Shown here: in pieces, positions 44,382 through 54,249 of the stretch
Position numbering within the stretch: position 1 is the stretch's first letter
How the letters are laid out: each line of letters starts with the position of its first letter
Assembly: GCA_017405525.1 (NCBI GenBank)
Contig: JAFRAH010000021.1
Coordinates: 32,733 to 96,732 of the forward strand
Direction of reading: 5' to 3'
Source of the DNA: Synergistaceae bacterium
Lineage (GTDB): Bacteria; Synergistota; Synergistia; Synergistales; Aminobacteriaceae
DNA length: 64,000 nt
Made by a program: the position numbers and the translations under genes
Notes under the pieces: model-generated
Database searches by the model: none
What the model saw: only the letters and a program-made list of their open reading frames with translations
What the model was told of the DNA's origin: nothing

Positions 44382-45635
44382 ATGCTCAAAGACGACATGA
44401 GAAGCATCATTGACGGGGCAATAAAGGCCGTCCTCCCTGAAAACGCCGTGAAGGAAGCCCTCAAACACCCGGCGTTCACCTCAAGGCAGGGCAAGGGCAG
44501 GCTCATAGTAGCGTCAATCGGCAAGGCAGCCTGGAGAATGGCCAAAGCAGCAAGCGATATTCTGGGGAAAAACATAACCGGCGCGGTCGTAACGAAATAT
44601 GACCACTCAATGGGGGAAATTCACGGGCTAGAGATTTTCGAGGCAGGCCACCCCGTCCCTGACATGAACACAATCAACGGCACTAAGGCACTCCTCCAGC
44701 ACGTCAAGGGATTATCCCCGGAGGATACCGTGCTGTTCCTCGTATCAGGCGGCGGCTCTGCACTCTTCGAGAGCCCGGCAGAAGGTGTTACCCTCGACGA
44801 CATGCAGGACATTACCGGGCAGCTCCTCTCATGCGGGGCTGACATTGTCGAGATCAACACGATACGCAAGCACTTATCCGGTGTTAAGGGCGGAAGGTTC
44901 GCAAAGCTCTGCGCTCCGGCTCATGTCTTCATGGTTGTCCTGAGTGATGTTCTCGGCGACCGTCTCGACAGCATAGCATCAGGCCCGGCGGCTCCCGACA
45001 TGTCAACCAGTGATGAGGCCCTCGCAATCGTGAAGAAGTACGGCCTCAACGTAAAGCCCGAACTCATGAAGATACTCGCCCAAGAAACACCCAAGAAGCT
45101 CGATAACGTTACGGCAATAATCACGGGAAGCGTTACGGCGTTGTGCCAGGCCGCAGGTGAGCTCGCAAGGGAGAAGGGCTATACCCCCCTCGTGCTGACT
45201 ACAACAATGACCTGTGAGGCACGAGAAGCAGGCTCATTCATAGCCTCAGTTGCGCGTGAAGTCCTCACGTCAGGAAGGCCGGTAAAATCTCCGTGTGCAA
45301 TAATTGCGGGTGGTGAAACAGTAGTGCACCTCACAGGCAAGGGAATGGGCGGACGTAATCAGGAATTTGCTCTTTCTGCCGCCGTTGGGATTGACGGGCT
45401 TGACGGGGTTGTTGTTGCGTCGCTTGGGTCTGACGGCACGGACGGCCCTACTGATGCCGCAGGGGGGATTGTGGACGGGAACACCGCACGGACTCTTAGG
45501 GATAAGGGCGTGAGCATTCCCGAAGTTCTCAGGAATAATGATGCCTATAACGCACTCAAGAAGGCCGATGCACTCCTCATGACCGGCCCGACTGGTACGA
45601 ACGTCAACGATGTAGCTATAGCACTCATTGCCTAG
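44382..45635 (+). CDS. Glycerate 2-kinase (GckA/TtuD, MOFRL family)
   Basis: 417 residues from the ATG at 44382 behind AAGGAG; upstream in-frame codons have no ribosome site. N-terminal DUF4147-type domain with VASIGKAAWRMAKAA, VVTKYDHS, EAGHPVPD and LVSGGGSALFE. C-terminal MOFRL domain with GGETVVHLTGKGMGGRNQEFAL and GSDGTDGPTDAAGG. It phosphorylates D-glycerate at C2, feeding lower glycolysis. It overlaps the convergent glucokinase gene by 11 bp. Confidence 0.94.
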   Translation: MLKDDMRSIIDGAIKAVLPENAVKEALKHPAFTSRQGKGRLIVASIGKAAWRMAKAASDILGKNITGAVVTKYDHSMGEIHGLEIFEAGHPVPDMNTINGTKALLQHVKGLSPEDTVLFLVSGGGSALFESPAEGVTLDDMQDITGQLLSCGADIVEINTIRKHLSGVKGGRFAKLCAPAHVFMVVLSDVLGDRLDSIASGPAAPDMSTSDEALAIVKKYGLNVKPELMKILAQETPKKLDNVTAIITGSVTALCQAAGELAREKGYTPLVLTTTMTCEAREAGSFIASVAREVLTSGRPVKSPCAIIAGGETVVHLTGKGMGGRNQEFALSAAVGIDGLDGVVVASLGSDGTDGPTDAAGGIVDGNTARTLRDKGVSIPEVLRNNDAYNALKKADALLMTGPTGTNVNDVAIALIA

Positions 45636-46515
45636 CTGACATTGCCGCACCGATTAACCCTGCCTTGTAGCCCAGCTCACAGCTCACTATACGGGGCAGG
45701 GATAACCCCTTGTAGATTTCCTCCTTCAGTTTTTCGCGCAGGGGGGCAAGCAATCTCTCACCCTGTTTAGCGATACCTCCGCCAAGTCCCACAACTTCAG
45801 GCAATAACCCGTTGATGAGGTTCGCCAGCCCGCAAGCCAAGTAGCCCGTGTAGTCGTCTATGATGTCCTGAGCTTTGGAGCTCCCATTGTCGGCGGCATC
45901 AAATACAGTTCTTCCGTTCACCGTGCCATCAGCCTCAGTTATCCCGGCCTCACGAGTCATATTGATTAGCCCCGTCGCTGAGCAGTAGGACTCAAAGCAT
46001 CCCTTCCTCCCGCACGTGCAGGGACGACCTCCGCGAACTATGACCATGTGCCCGAACTCACAGCCCCGGAAAATCCGCCCGTCAATCACGAACCCGGAAC
46101 CTACTCCTGTTCCCAGCGTGATGATGAGTGCCCTCTTTGCCCCCTTTGCGCAGCCTGAGACGACCTCGCCCAATGCCGCAGCATCTGCATCATTCTCCAG
46201 TGTTGCGGGAACACCAAGTGCCTCACTTACTGCCGGGCCTATCGCGAAATTCCGCCAGCCCAGGTTGTTGTTGTAGATGACTATACCGCGTTCACTGTCT
46301 ATCATTCCGGGAGAGCCCATGCCCACACCTGAAAGTGCAACCCCTGACTTCTCAGCAAGTCCCTTCACCTGTGCTATTATGTCCTTCAAGACTATATCTT
46401 GCGGCCTGTCTGCTCCTGTGGGTATGCTGTCCTCGATGAGAATTTTTCCGGTCTCGTCAACTATCCCGGCTTTAATGTTCGTTCCTCCGATGTCTATTCC
46501 TGCGTAGTATTTCAT
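45625..46515 (-). CDS. glk: ROK-family glucokinase
   Basis: 296 residues from the ATG at 46515, behind AAAGGAGC. ATP site GIDIGGTNIKAGIVD (6-20), catalytic Asp108 in ENDADAAALGE, and the ROK zinc site with H155 (EFGHMVIV) and C165, C167, C172 (CTCGRKGC). It phosphorylates glucose or a related hexose. It does not carry an N-terminal DNA-binding domain, so it is a kinase rather than a repressor. Confidence 0.94.
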   Translation of the reverse strand: MKYYAGIDIGGTNIKAGIVDETGKILIEDSIPTGADRPQDIVLKDIIAQVKGLAEKSGVALSGVGMGSPGMIDSERGIVIYNNNLGWRNFAIGPAVSEALGVPATLENDADAAALGEVVSGCAKGAKRALIITLGTGVGSGFVIDGRIFRGCEFGHMVIVRGGRPCTCGRKGCFESYCSATGLINMTREAGITEADGTVNGRTVFDAADNGSSKAQDIIDDYTGYLACGLANLINGLLPEVVGLGGGIAKQGERLLAPLREKLKEEIYKGLSLPRIVSCELGYKAGLIGAAMSARQ

Positions 46516-46536
46516 GTCTTCAGCTCCTTTTGTGTA

Positions 46537-46542
46537 TATAAT
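46537..46542 (+). promoter_or_regulatory. -10 box of apbE
   Basis: TATAAT in an A/T stretch between divergent glk and apbE, 33 bp before the apbE ATG. A minus-strand TATTAT overlaps it and could serve glk. Confidence 0.5.
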
Positions 46543-46575
46543 ACCATCATTCATTGACGAAAGGACTTTTACCCC

Positions 46576-47598
46576 ATGAAACGCAAAATTATCGTTGCCT
46601 CCCTCCTAATTCTTGCAGGGCTTGCCTCGTTGTACCTGCGGCCTGTCGAGGAGTTCACACGTTCAGGCTCGGCCATGAACACGGTTATCCGCATGACCAT
46701 TCACGCCCGTGATGACTCGCCGCTTGATGATGCCTACAACCTGCTGCATGAGCTTGACGCGTCGCTCTCAATGTACAACCCTTCATCCGACATTTCCCGG
46801 ATAAACTCACTTGCAGGCAAAGCACCCTTCACCCCCGGCAGTCCCTTCACGATTGAGGCAGTAAACGACGCAATGAGGCTCTATACTCTCACGGGAGGAA
46901 TCTTCAACCCCCTCATAGGAGCGGTAACGAGGCTCTGGAAAATCAACCGTCAGGACAACGCAAGACCTTCCACCGAAAGCCTCGACATTGCCGCAAAACT
47001 CACCGACACAAAAAACATAACCATCAACGGCGGCACTATATACCTTGAGAGTGAGGGCTGTATTCTCGACTTGGGGGGCATCGCTAAAGGTTATGCCTCG
47101 TTCAAGATTGCGGAGCTCCTCAAGAATGAAGGCGTTAAGTCGGCAATAATTGACCTCGGCGGGAATATCTATGCTGTCGGCTCAAAACCTGACGGCTCAA
47201 ACTGGCGCATAGGTGTGCGAAATCCCCTCAAGCCCTATGGAGTACCCATGCTTGTGGTTGACGTTCATGACTGCGCGGTTGTTACGTCGGGAAACTACGA
47301 GCGGTTCAAGACGGTTGACGGGAAAAAGTATTCACACTTCTTTGACCCAAGAACGGGCGAAAGTGTCATGAGTGATTTGCTTTCAGTTACTGTGATTACA
47401 CCTGACGGCTCACTTGCTGACGGACTGGCTACGGCGTTCATGATCTCAGGGATTGACGAGGCATTGAAGATTTTGCGGGGAATGAATGACGCTCCGGGAG
47501 TGGTGTTCATAACTCAGGAAGGCATCACGGCAACTAGCAATCTCCGGGACATCATCACCAGTTCTGAAGGTCAAATAACCTTTGCTGAAGTTCCTTGA
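46576..47598 (+). CDS. apbE: FAD:protein FMN transferase ApbE
   Basis: 340 residues with an N-terminal signal anchor (residues 5-20). Motifs: SMYNPSSDISRINSL, LYTLTGGIFNPLIGAV, the FAD-binding DLGGIAKGYAS and IDLGGNIYAVG, and the late metal site DGLATAFMISG. It attaches FMN to proteins such as Rnf/Nqr subunits in the periplasm. Its 3' end overlaps the convergent dnaG gene by 44 bp; both ends look real. Confidence 0.95.
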   Translation: MKRKIIVASLLILAGLASLYLRPVEEFTRSGSAMNTVIRMTIHARDDSPLDDAYNLLHELDASLSMYNPSSDISRINSLAGKAPFTPGSPFTIEAVNDAMRLYTLTGGIFNPLIGAVTRLWKINRQDNARPSTESLDIAAKLTDTKNITINGGTIYLESEGCILDLGGIAKGYASFKIAELLKNEGVKSAIIDLGGNIYAVGSKPDGSNWRIGVRNPLKPYGVPMLVVDVHDCAVVTSGNYERFKTVDGKKYSHFFDPRTGESVMSDLLSVTVITPDGSLADGLATAFMISGIDEALKILRGMNDAPGVVFITQEGITATSNLRDIITSSEGQITFAEVP

Positions 47599-49276
47599 GC
47601 TCGCGCATCTCCTCCTCAGTTGCCACACTCATGCGTTCCCGGAGTGCCTCAAGCCTAGATTGTATCATCTGACGTTCAAGCCCTGACTTCACGAGATGCC
47701 ACCTGTCGCGTCCCTTCATGTCTGTGAACTGGGACAGGAATATATTTCCCCTCGCAATAAGGCCGGTCTTCTCCGTCTCACCCAAGGCAAGCCACAACGC
47801 ACTGACGCTCTCAGGGTTGCCATTGAGCAGGGACGTAGCACAGTCCATCGCCAAGCCTTCAGGTAGGTAGCGGGGAAGTTCTGCGGGCTTAACGTCAAGC
47901 CTGCACTCCGGGTACTTCATGAGTAGCGCACAGAATGCCGCCTCAAGTTCGCCGGGCACCTTTGCGTGTCCGGTGGCGGTTGAACGTTCAGGGACAGCCT
48001 CAACGTCCGGGACATCCCCCACAGCGTCCGAGAGTATCCGCCGGGTCATCTCACTTTCAGGGAGCATGAAGACACCGCACAATGCGTTCAAGTAGGGCAT
48101 AACGTCGTCAGGCTTCAGGCTCTTGACCCCGTCCCAAAGTTCGCGCAGGGCACTCTTACGGCGTAACCTGTCCTCAAGCATCGGCCTCAAGTACTCAAGG
48201 TGATAGAGCAATAACGGGCGGGCATTCTTGAGTGCATCGCTGAACATTCCGGGAGGGTTGGCGCAAAGGTACTCGTCCGGGTCTTTCCCTGAAGGGAGCT
48301 CGACAACATAAACATCAAGGTCATTGCGGGCAAGGACATACATTCCACGAATTGCGGCGGATTTCCCGGCATTGTCGGAGTCATAGCATATGAAGCAGGC
48401 ATCGGCAAAACGTTTCAGCAGCCCGGCCTGTTCGGAGGTCAGGGACGTTCCCAGTGATGCCACACTCTCAGGAAAACCGCACTTGTGGAGCCTCAGAGCA
48501 TCCATGTAGCCTTCACACAATATGCTGCAGCTCTTCTCCCGGATATAACGCCCGGCAATGTTCAGCATGTAGAGACTGCTGCGCTTGTGGTAGATTTCAC
48601 TTTCGGGGGAATTTATGTACTTCGCCCCCTCGCCGTCAATTATCCTTCCGCCAAACGCAACAATCCTCCCCGCAATGTCCTTCACCGGGAACATCACCCG
48701 CCCACGAAAACGGTCATACACTCCATTCTTTCCCAGAACGCAAAGACCCGACTCAATCATCAGCCTGTCATTTACCCCCGACTTTCTGAGGTGCTCAGTG
48801 AGTCCGTCCCATGACGCGGGAGCATACCCAAGCCCGAAACGTGAAGCGTCCTCCGGGGTTAAGTGCCTTCGTTCGAGCCATGCATTAGCTCCGGGGGAAC
48901 TCTTCAGACAGGCGGTGAAGTATTCCTGCGACATCGCAAGAACGTCATGAACCCCGCGTGATGCCCGGCTGTTCTCATGGCCGTAAGTCCCGGTGTCTAT
49001 TCCTGCCTCGTCCGCTAACTCGTCGATTGCCTCCGGGAAACTCAAGCCCTCAGACTTCATCACGAACGAGAAAATATCACCGGCCTCATGGCACGAAAAG
49101 CAGTAGTAGCTCTGCGTGTCAGTGTAGACGTGAAAGCTGGGGGTATTGTCGGCATGGAACGGGCAAAGTCCCACAAAGCCCCTTCCGGCTGGCCTGAGAC
49201 TTACTTTGCGGCCTATTATGTCAGCTATGTCCAGTGATGATTTTATCTGCTCGATTAGTTCTTTGCTGTCCCTCAT
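47555..49276 (-). CDS. dnaG: DNA primase
   Basis: 573 residues. CHC2 zinc finger with C38, H41, C59 and C62 (CPFH, CFSC). The primase core contains YDRFRGRVMFPVKD and GRIIDG, and the Toprim segment SILCEGYMDALRLH with CYDSDNAGKSA. A C-terminal helicase-interacting part ends in EELKELQQRLF. It primes replication. A TATAAT sits only 6 nt before the ATG with no Shine-Dalgarno between, so the mRNA may be leaderless. Confidence 0.96.
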   Translation of the reverse strand: MRDSKELIEQIKSSLDIADIIGRKVSLRPAGRGFVGLCPFHADNTPSFHVYTDTQSYYCFSCHEAGDIFSFVMKSEGLSFPEAIDELADEAGIDTGTYGHENSRASRGVHDVLAMSQEYFTACLKSSPGANAWLERRHLTPEDASRFGLGYAPASWDGLTEHLRKSGVNDRLMIESGLCVLGKNGVYDRFRGRVMFPVKDIAGRIVAFGGRIIDGEGAKYINSPESEIYHKRSSLYMLNIAGRYIREKSCSILCEGYMDALRLHKCGFPESVASLGTSLTSEQAGLLKRFADACFICYDSDNAGKSAAIRGMYVLARNDLDVYVVELPSGKDPDEYLCANPPGMFSDALKNARPLLLYHLEYLRPMLEDRLRRKSALRELWDGVKSLKPDDVMPYLNALCGVFMLPESEMTRRILSDAVGDVPDVEAVPERSTATGHAKVPGELEAAFCALLMKYPECRLDVKPAELPRYLPEGLAMDCATSLLNGNPESVSALWLALGETEKTGLIARGNIFLSQFTDMKGRDRWHLVKSGLERQMIQSRLEALRERMSVATEEEMRELKELQQRLFDLQNW

Positions 49277-49282
49277 AATGCT

Positions 49283-49288
49283 ATTATA
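49283..49288 (-). promoter_or_regulatory. -10 box immediately upstream of dnaG
   Basis: TATAAT on the minus strand ending 6 nt before the dnaG ATG, within GTATATAATAGCATT. The predicted transcript start would fall on or next to the start codon. Confidence 0.5.
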
Positions 49289-49334
49289 TACATACCTTCA
49301 TGTTTACTTTTTCTGTGAAAGGATGATTTTTTTC

Positions 49335-50075
49335 ATGTTCAAGCGTTTCGTTTCAGGTCTGGTTATTGCCGTGGCCTTTATGTCCCCTTCATTCGCTGAT
49401 GAGGTTGATGATCTCTTGGCCTATTACGTAAAGCGTTTCACCCCGGAAACTGCACACATAACCGTCTCAGGAAAACCCGACAGCACCGGCGCATTCTCTG
49501 ATGTCTGGCTTGACCTCCGTGGAATCGTCATCGACAAGCTCAGGATGGACAGCCTCAAGGTCAGGATGAAGGGCGTTCAGTTCAACAAGCCTTCCGAATG
49601 GGCAAAGGGAAAAGTTGAGTGCAGTGATGCCATCTCAGTCCAGGCAGTCGCTGAAATTCTGGAGGCCGACATAAACCGGGCAATAGAGAACAGGACATTC
49701 GGTCATGGAGAAGACAAGTGGCATGACCTTTCCCTGGCTATAAGGACTTCAGGGCTTTCCGGGAGGGGGTACTACAACGCCGGGGCATCGTTCTTGAACC
49801 TCGACATACTCATTGAGATAGTGAGCGGCCTCAAAATCGTAAAGGGCAAAGAATTATGGCTCAATGACCCGCAAGTTAAGGTGAACAAGCTCGACCTTCC
49901 CGACTACCTGACGAAGAAGGCACTCTCACGGATTCAGCCGCTCGTTGACCTGCGGAAGTTCCCCCTGCCTCTGACGCTCCACAAGGTAGAGCTCAGCAAC
50001 GGAAGGGCAACGCTCAGGACAAGGACGCTCCCGAAGGCACTCACTCAGGGCCTGAAGTACAACTACACGAGATAG
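49335..50075 (+). CDS. Secreted LmeA-like (DUF2993) lipid-binding-type protein
   Basis: 246 residues from the ATG at 49335 with AAAGGA upstream. Signal peptide: MFKRFVSGLVIAVAF, cleavage near SFA/DE. The mature sequence alternates strands typical of the tubular lipid-transfer fold: LRGIVIDKLRMDSLKVRMKG, AEILEADINRAIE, then GASFLNLDILIEIVSGLKI. The family includes mycobacterial LmeA. The link is by pattern, not strong identity. Followed 6 bp later by the DUF4153-like gene. Confidence 0.72.
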   Translation: MFKRFVSGLVIAVAFMSPSFADEVDDLLAYYVKRFTPETAHITVSGKPDSTGAFSDVWLDLRGIVIDKLRMDSLKVRMKGVQFNKPSEWAKGKVECSDAISVQAVAEILEADINRAIENRTFGHGEDKWHDLSLAIRTSGLSGRGYYNAGASFLNLDILIEIVSGLKIVKGKELWLNDPQVKVNKLDLPDYLTKKALSRIQPLVDLRKFPLPLTLHKVELSNGRATLRTRTLPKALTQGLKYNYTR

Positions 50076-50081
50076 CCCGGC

Positions 50082-51722
50082 ATGAACAGCATAGACAGAA
50101 AACGTTATATCTGGGTAGCGGTCTCGGCATTGCTTCAGGGTTTGCTTCTGGGGATATTCGCGATAATCAGGACGGGCCCGCTGACCTGCATACCTTTGAC
50201 GGTAATATTTCTTGTTCCCTTCACGTTCTGGCTCTCACAGGAACACTGGGGGCGGAGGCTCTGGAACTTCCTCATAGGCTTGACACTCATCCTCCTGGTG
50301 TTTTGGCTCTATCGTTTATGGTCTCTGTATTCCCCTGAAGGGAGCTTCTACGTTGTCCCGTCCCACAAGTCTGACCTTATACGCGTGAGCATGGCCGTCT
50401 TCCTGTTGATACCGTTCTTCCAGTGCAGAATAGCATCATGGAGCTGGCGGATACCATACGCTGATATATTCTTCCAGTTGTGCCGTAACTTGTTCCTTCT
50501 GTTTCAGGCCTCAATAGTGATTGCTGTGTTCTGGGGATTGCTCGTTACTGCCGGGCTGTTGTTCGACATTGTGGGGCTGTCGGGAGTTCCGTTAGTGCTC
50601 TTCAACCCGTTGACCGCTGTACCGTTGTCGGCAATGATAATTGCAATCTCAATCAGCGTTGCGATAAAGCACCCCGGAATTGACAGCTTGGGAAGGTGGC
50701 TTCTCTCAGTCCTTGCGTGGTTATTGCCGTTCTTCTCGGTGTTGTCGGTGATGTTTCTTGTGTGCCTTCCGTTTCTTGGGCTTGATGCTCTCTTCAGCAC
50801 TGGGCAGGCAAGTACGTTGATGCTCCTTCTCCAGTTCGGGACGATAATACTCGCGAACGCCGCATATCTCGACGGGGCAAAATCGGCCTTCCGCACAAAG
50901 TGGATAGACAGCCTCGCCAAAATATCGCTGTTATGCCTCCCGGTCTACACTGTCTTGTGCCTCTACTCACTCGGTCTCAGGATCACACAATACGGACTGA
51001 CTACCGACAGGGTTCAGGCTGTCTTTCTCGCAGTCGTAACGGGAATATGGGGGCTGGGCTATGCTTTTGCTGTGGTGCTCAGGAAGTGGCCGGGCTCAAT
51101 CGGGAAGGTGAACATTGCTTCAGTCGTATTCATGGCAGTAATCGTTGCGGCCATGAACAGCCCGTTGCTTGATCCTTCACGGTTGAGTGCCGCCAACCAG
51201 ACATCACGCCTCATCTCCGGCAGGACAGACCCGGACAGTTTCGACTATCTCTATATGCGTTTCAGTCTCGGACGCTGGGGGGTAAACGCACTCCATAAGC
51301 TCGCAACCCCGCAGGCACTCGAAGCCCTGGCCACTGACCCGGAGGAGTACTCCCGCTATGTTTCGTCAGGAATCCCATCCATGAAGGCACGAATGAACAC
51401 CCTCGAACATGCCCGTGTTGTCCCTGAAGACCGGGTAATCCCCGAAGGAACTTACAGGGGGCTGGCGTCATTATGGCCCGGAATACTCAGCGGCTCAGTA
51501 GACCCTGAAGATATATCGCTGGTTTTTCCCGGAGGTGAATACATGATGCTCTTCACCGAAAGCGCGGGGGTCTTGTTCCGTCTTTCGGGTGATCTTCCTG
51601 TGAGGGCGGGGGTAATCACCGGGGATTTCAGGAGCCCGGATTTAGGGAGCGTTAAGGCAATTGAGCCTGCAATCCCTGACATCGAGGTAGACGGGGAAGT
51701 CTACAGGGTACAGGCTCAGTGA
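50082..51722 (+). CDS. DUF4153-like polytopic membrane protein
   Basis: 546 residues. Residues ~10-370 hold about ten hydrophobic helices; LYSLGLRITQYGLTTDRVQA near residue 300 is the recognisable DUF4153 signature. The C-terminal ~170 residues are soluble, with TPQALEALATDPEEY and a beta-rich end (AGVITGDFRSPDLGSVKAIE). It follows the LmeA-like gene closely and likely acts with it at the envelope. Function unknown. Confidence 0.78.
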   Translation: MNSIDRKRYIWVAVSALLQGLLLGIFAIIRTGPLTCIPLTVIFLVPFTFWLSQEHWGRRLWNFLIGLTLILLVFWLYRLWSLYSPEGSFYVVPSHKSDLIRVSMAVFLLIPFFQCRIASWSWRIPYADIFFQLCRNLFLLFQASIVIAVFWGLLVTAGLLFDIVGLSGVPLVLFNPLTAVPLSAMIIAISISVAIKHPGIDSLGRWLLSVLAWLLPFFSVLSVMFLVCLPFLGLDALFSTGQASTLMLLLQFGTIILANAAYLDGAKSAFRTKWIDSLAKISLLCLPVYTVLCLYSLGLRITQYGLTTDRVQAVFLAVVTGIWGLGYAFAVVLRKWPGSIGKVNIASVVFMAVIVAAMNSPLLDPSRLSAANQTSRLISGRTDPDSFDYLYMRFSLGRWGVNALHKLATPQALEALATDPEEYSRYVSSGIPSMKARMNTLEHARVVPEDRVIPEGTYRGLASLWPGILSGSVDPEDISLVFPGGEYMMLFTESAGVLFRLSGDLPVRAGVITGDFRSPDLGSVKAIEPAIPDIEVDGEVYRVQAQ

Positions 51723-51726
51723 TCCA

Positions 51727-53619
51727 TCATCGGGGGGTGCTCTGGAACATGTCCGGGAATAACGGTATCCATGCCCGCGACTGTATCAGCCCGGCATCAA
51801 GATACACAGCGAGCATTGACCTTCCCGGATAACCTGAGCTTGAGAGTTCTTCCGGGAGGGGTATCTCTATCTGCATGTGCGTGCGCTGAACCGGGAGCTC
51901 TAACGTGTTTCCGAGTGAGTATACAGTTTTTCCGCCGGTGAATGCGCTTGCCCTGAGAAGACCAAGTGAAGGGATGTCCCGCGCGTATATGTCGAGTTCC
52001 AGGCCGTTGAGCATACAGAACTTCAGGAGCATCATCAGGTCATTCTCCGTGAAGGGTATCGACGCGTCTACGATTATGTTCGTTAGCGTCTCACGGTGGA
52101 GAAGCCATATCGACGACATCACCGCCTGAATGTCCCGGCCATTTACGACCTGCGAGGGTCTCACGTTCAGCGGGAAGACCGAACCGCGAGGCACTGGTGC
52201 GTGGAATAATACAGCGTCAAAATTTCGTGGCCTCTGCCAGAGAACATTGCACCTCATGTTCCTGTCATTCCAGACTGACTGGGCGACAATCCGGGCATTT
52301 GTGGCGTAATGCATGAACGGGGACATCAGTGCAGCATCAAGAACGAAGCTCTCACGGTTGGCAGTATCGGCGGCAATCACTGGGTTATAGACACTGAGGA
52401 AGCCGGGAACTTCATCACGTGCCGGGAACATAAGAGCCTTGTAGATTCTTGACGCTCCCATGTCCAGCCAGTTAATGTCGCCTTCCGGGGACTTGAAGAA
52501 TGACCACGAATTTTTCTTGTCCTCGTATAATGCTCCTGTCTGACGGTTTGCGTAAGTCCTTGTTCCGAAATCTATGATGAAGTTCCAGATTTTCCCCTCA
52601 TCAGTAATCACGAAGAGCTCCCCAGTTCCTGACCACGCAAGATCCCTAGGCTTTGGCACTCCCCTAATGTCAAAATATTCATGGCTTATTATGTTGAGTA
52701 TGTATATTCTGTCGTTCATCCTGTCAGAAATTGCCAGCCAGTCAGCGAAAGCCTCAATAGATGACGGCTCAAACAGAAAATCCCCATCAAGGAGCGGCGG
52801 CCTCCAGTACCTAACCCGGAGGTCAGGCATTGCGGACGAGTAGAAGGCTATATTTCGTTCGGCAGGGTCAGCAACGGCAAAGAGGTTCTCGGCAATGAAC
52901 TCTGCATCCGAAACACTAAGGCTCGGCAAAGTAACGAGGTAATCAGCCGATGAGTTCACGTTGCTCAAGGAATACATATCGCCGTCAGTCGTGAAGACCC
53001 TGAATGATCCGTCGCCCATAGGTATCGAGATGACCGGCTCAGGAACGCTCACCTCATGGAGAACGCCGGAGCCTCCCATCAAGTTGCGGCCAGTCTGACG
53101 GATATATATCTTGTTCCCGAAAGTGTCAGGAATGCAGACTGTCCCGCCCAATGCCCGGAGCTTTCCCAGTCCCTTAATGCTGAAGGGCCGGGTGTATCCT
53201 GTGTTCCATTGGGACTGAACGTTTGACTCGGAGTAACGCCATGATACAGGTATCGGGGAAGTCCCCATCACTGAGCGCAATACACTGTCCTGCTCAGTAA
53301 AATTCCTGTGTATTCTCGGAGCTGAGACATCGAGCGGGCGAACCTCAAGGTAGCCATTGAGTGCAGTCATTGCCTCGTCAGTGTAGCCCATACGGTTGAG
53401 GTTGAGGGCTGAAAGAAGGTAGTAGTCGACCATGTAGGTATTCTCGCGCATGGCTTGGTCAAGATAGACTTGTGCATCTCTGTAGTCGCGCCTCATGAAG
53501 TGAATGTATGCGTTGCTGAATAACCGTTCGGCCTCGTCGAGGTTGGCACGTGGGACTTCAGCGGCATGTGATTTTATTGCGAACGTGAGAAGGAAAAGGA
53601 CGGCAAAAAATTTCCGCAT
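51727..53619 (-). CDS. Secreted TPR / beta-propeller-like protein
   Basis: 630 residues from the ATG at 53619 with AAGGAG upstream (a TTG at 53625 is also in frame). Signal peptide MRKFFAVLFLLTFAIKSHA. Residues ~22-95 form two TPR units (AERLFSNAYIHFMRRDYRDA, YYLLSALNLNRMGYTDEAM). Residues ~150-390 repeat short blade-like strands (FRVFTTDGDMYSLSN, LAISDRMNDRIYIL, RDLAWSGTGELFVITDEG), as in NHL-type propellers. The C-terminal ~150 residues resemble a von Willebrand-like alpha/beta region. It would be periplasmic and bind partners. No family name is certain. Confidence 0.75.
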   Translation of the reverse strand: MRKFFAVLFLLTFAIKSHAAEVPRANLDEAERLFSNAYIHFMRRDYRDAQVYLDQAMRENTYMVDYYLLSALNLNRMGYTDEAMTALNGYLEVRPLDVSAPRIHRNFTEQDSVLRSVMGTSPIPVSWRYSESNVQSQWNTGYTRPFSIKGLGKLRALGGTVCIPDTFGNKIYIRQTGRNLMGGSGVLHEVSVPEPVISIPMGDGSFRVFTTDGDMYSLSNVNSSADYLVTLPSLSVSDAEFIAENLFAVADPAERNIAFYSSAMPDLRVRYWRPPLLDGDFLFEPSSIEAFADWLAISDRMNDRIYILNIISHEYFDIRGVPKPRDLAWSGTGELFVITDEGKIWNFIIDFGTRTYANRQTGALYEDKKNSWSFFKSPEGDINWLDMGASRIYKALMFPARDEVPGFLSVYNPVIAADTANRESFVLDAALMSPFMHYATNARIVAQSVWNDRNMRCNVLWQRPRNFDAVLFHAPVPRGSVFPLNVRPSQVVNGRDIQAVMSSIWLLHRETLTNIIVDASIPFTENDLMMLLKFCMLNGLELDIYARDIPSLGLLRASAFTGGKTVYSLGNTLELPVQRTHMQIEIPLPEELSSSGYPGRSMLAVYLDAGLIQSRAWIPLFPDMFQSTPR

Positions 53620-53657
53620 GGGCAAATAATCTCCTTACAATCTGCGAATTTGGTAGT

Positions 53658-53663
53658 ATTATA
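53658..53663 (-). promoter_or_regulatory. -10 box for the TPR/propeller gene
   Basis: TATAAT on the minus strand, 38 bp before the start; no matching -35. Confidence 0.4.
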
Positions 53664-53695
53664 GCCTCAATCCCCATAAGACAGGAGAAGAGAAC

Positions 53696-54232
53696 ATGAA
53701 TATTGAGACAATGCAGGGCAATATACAGAGTGCGGAACAGTACAAGATTCGCGCAAAGAGGGAAGCCCAGACTTCAGAGCAGGCACAGGAAGCCCAGGCG
53801 TTGCAGAATGCCCAGCAGTTACAGCAGGCAGAGCAGACCTCACAGGTCAGGCAGGCAGAGCAAGTTGACGAGTACGACAAGGCCAACCCTGTAGGTGAGG
53901 AGGTTGAAGGGATATACAGCCTTGCACATGACGAGGAAGGGAACTTGACGGTGAAGTATACACAGCCAGCCACGAAGTCAGACGACACTGAAGAGACCAC
54001 CAAAACCGAAGCAAAGTCCGCCAAATCCGAAGCCTCATCAGGAGCAGGAGCATCAAGTGCAACATCAGCAACAAGCAGTGATGATGACGACGAACTCGAA
54101 CAGCTCGAACAGCAGAGGGACGCACTGAGGCAGCAGCTCAACCGTGAGGCAGACGAGAACGTGAAGGCACAGCTCAGGACACAGCTCCAGGCAGTGGAGG
54201 CGGAGATCATACAGCTCAAGACTGAGGCATGA
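53696..54232 (+). CDS. Gln/Ala-rich coiled-coil protein
   Basis: 178 residues, no signal peptide. Residues 1-57 are a Gln/Ala/Glu-rich helix, residues 65-90 a short folded segment (GEEVEGIYSLAHDEEGNLTV), residues 92-130 a Ser/Ala/Lys/Asp linker, and residues 132-176 a heptad-like coiled coil (LEQLEQQRDALRQQLNREAD). It resembles small flagellar- or FlgN-associated acidic linkers only loosely. It precedes the PEP mutase gene and overlaps its first possible start. AGGAG precedes the ATG. Function unknown. Confidence 0.75.
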   Translation: MNIETMQGNIQSAEQYKIRAKREAQTSEQAQEAQALQNAQQLQQAEQTSQVRQAEQVDEYDKANPVGEEVEGIYSLAHDEEGNLTVKYTQPATKSDDTEETTKTEAKSAKSEASSGAGASSATSATSSDDDDELEQLEQQRDALRQQLNREADENVKAQLRTQLQAVEAEIIQLKTEA

Positions 54233-54249
54233 CAGGGAGCAGCTCAGGC

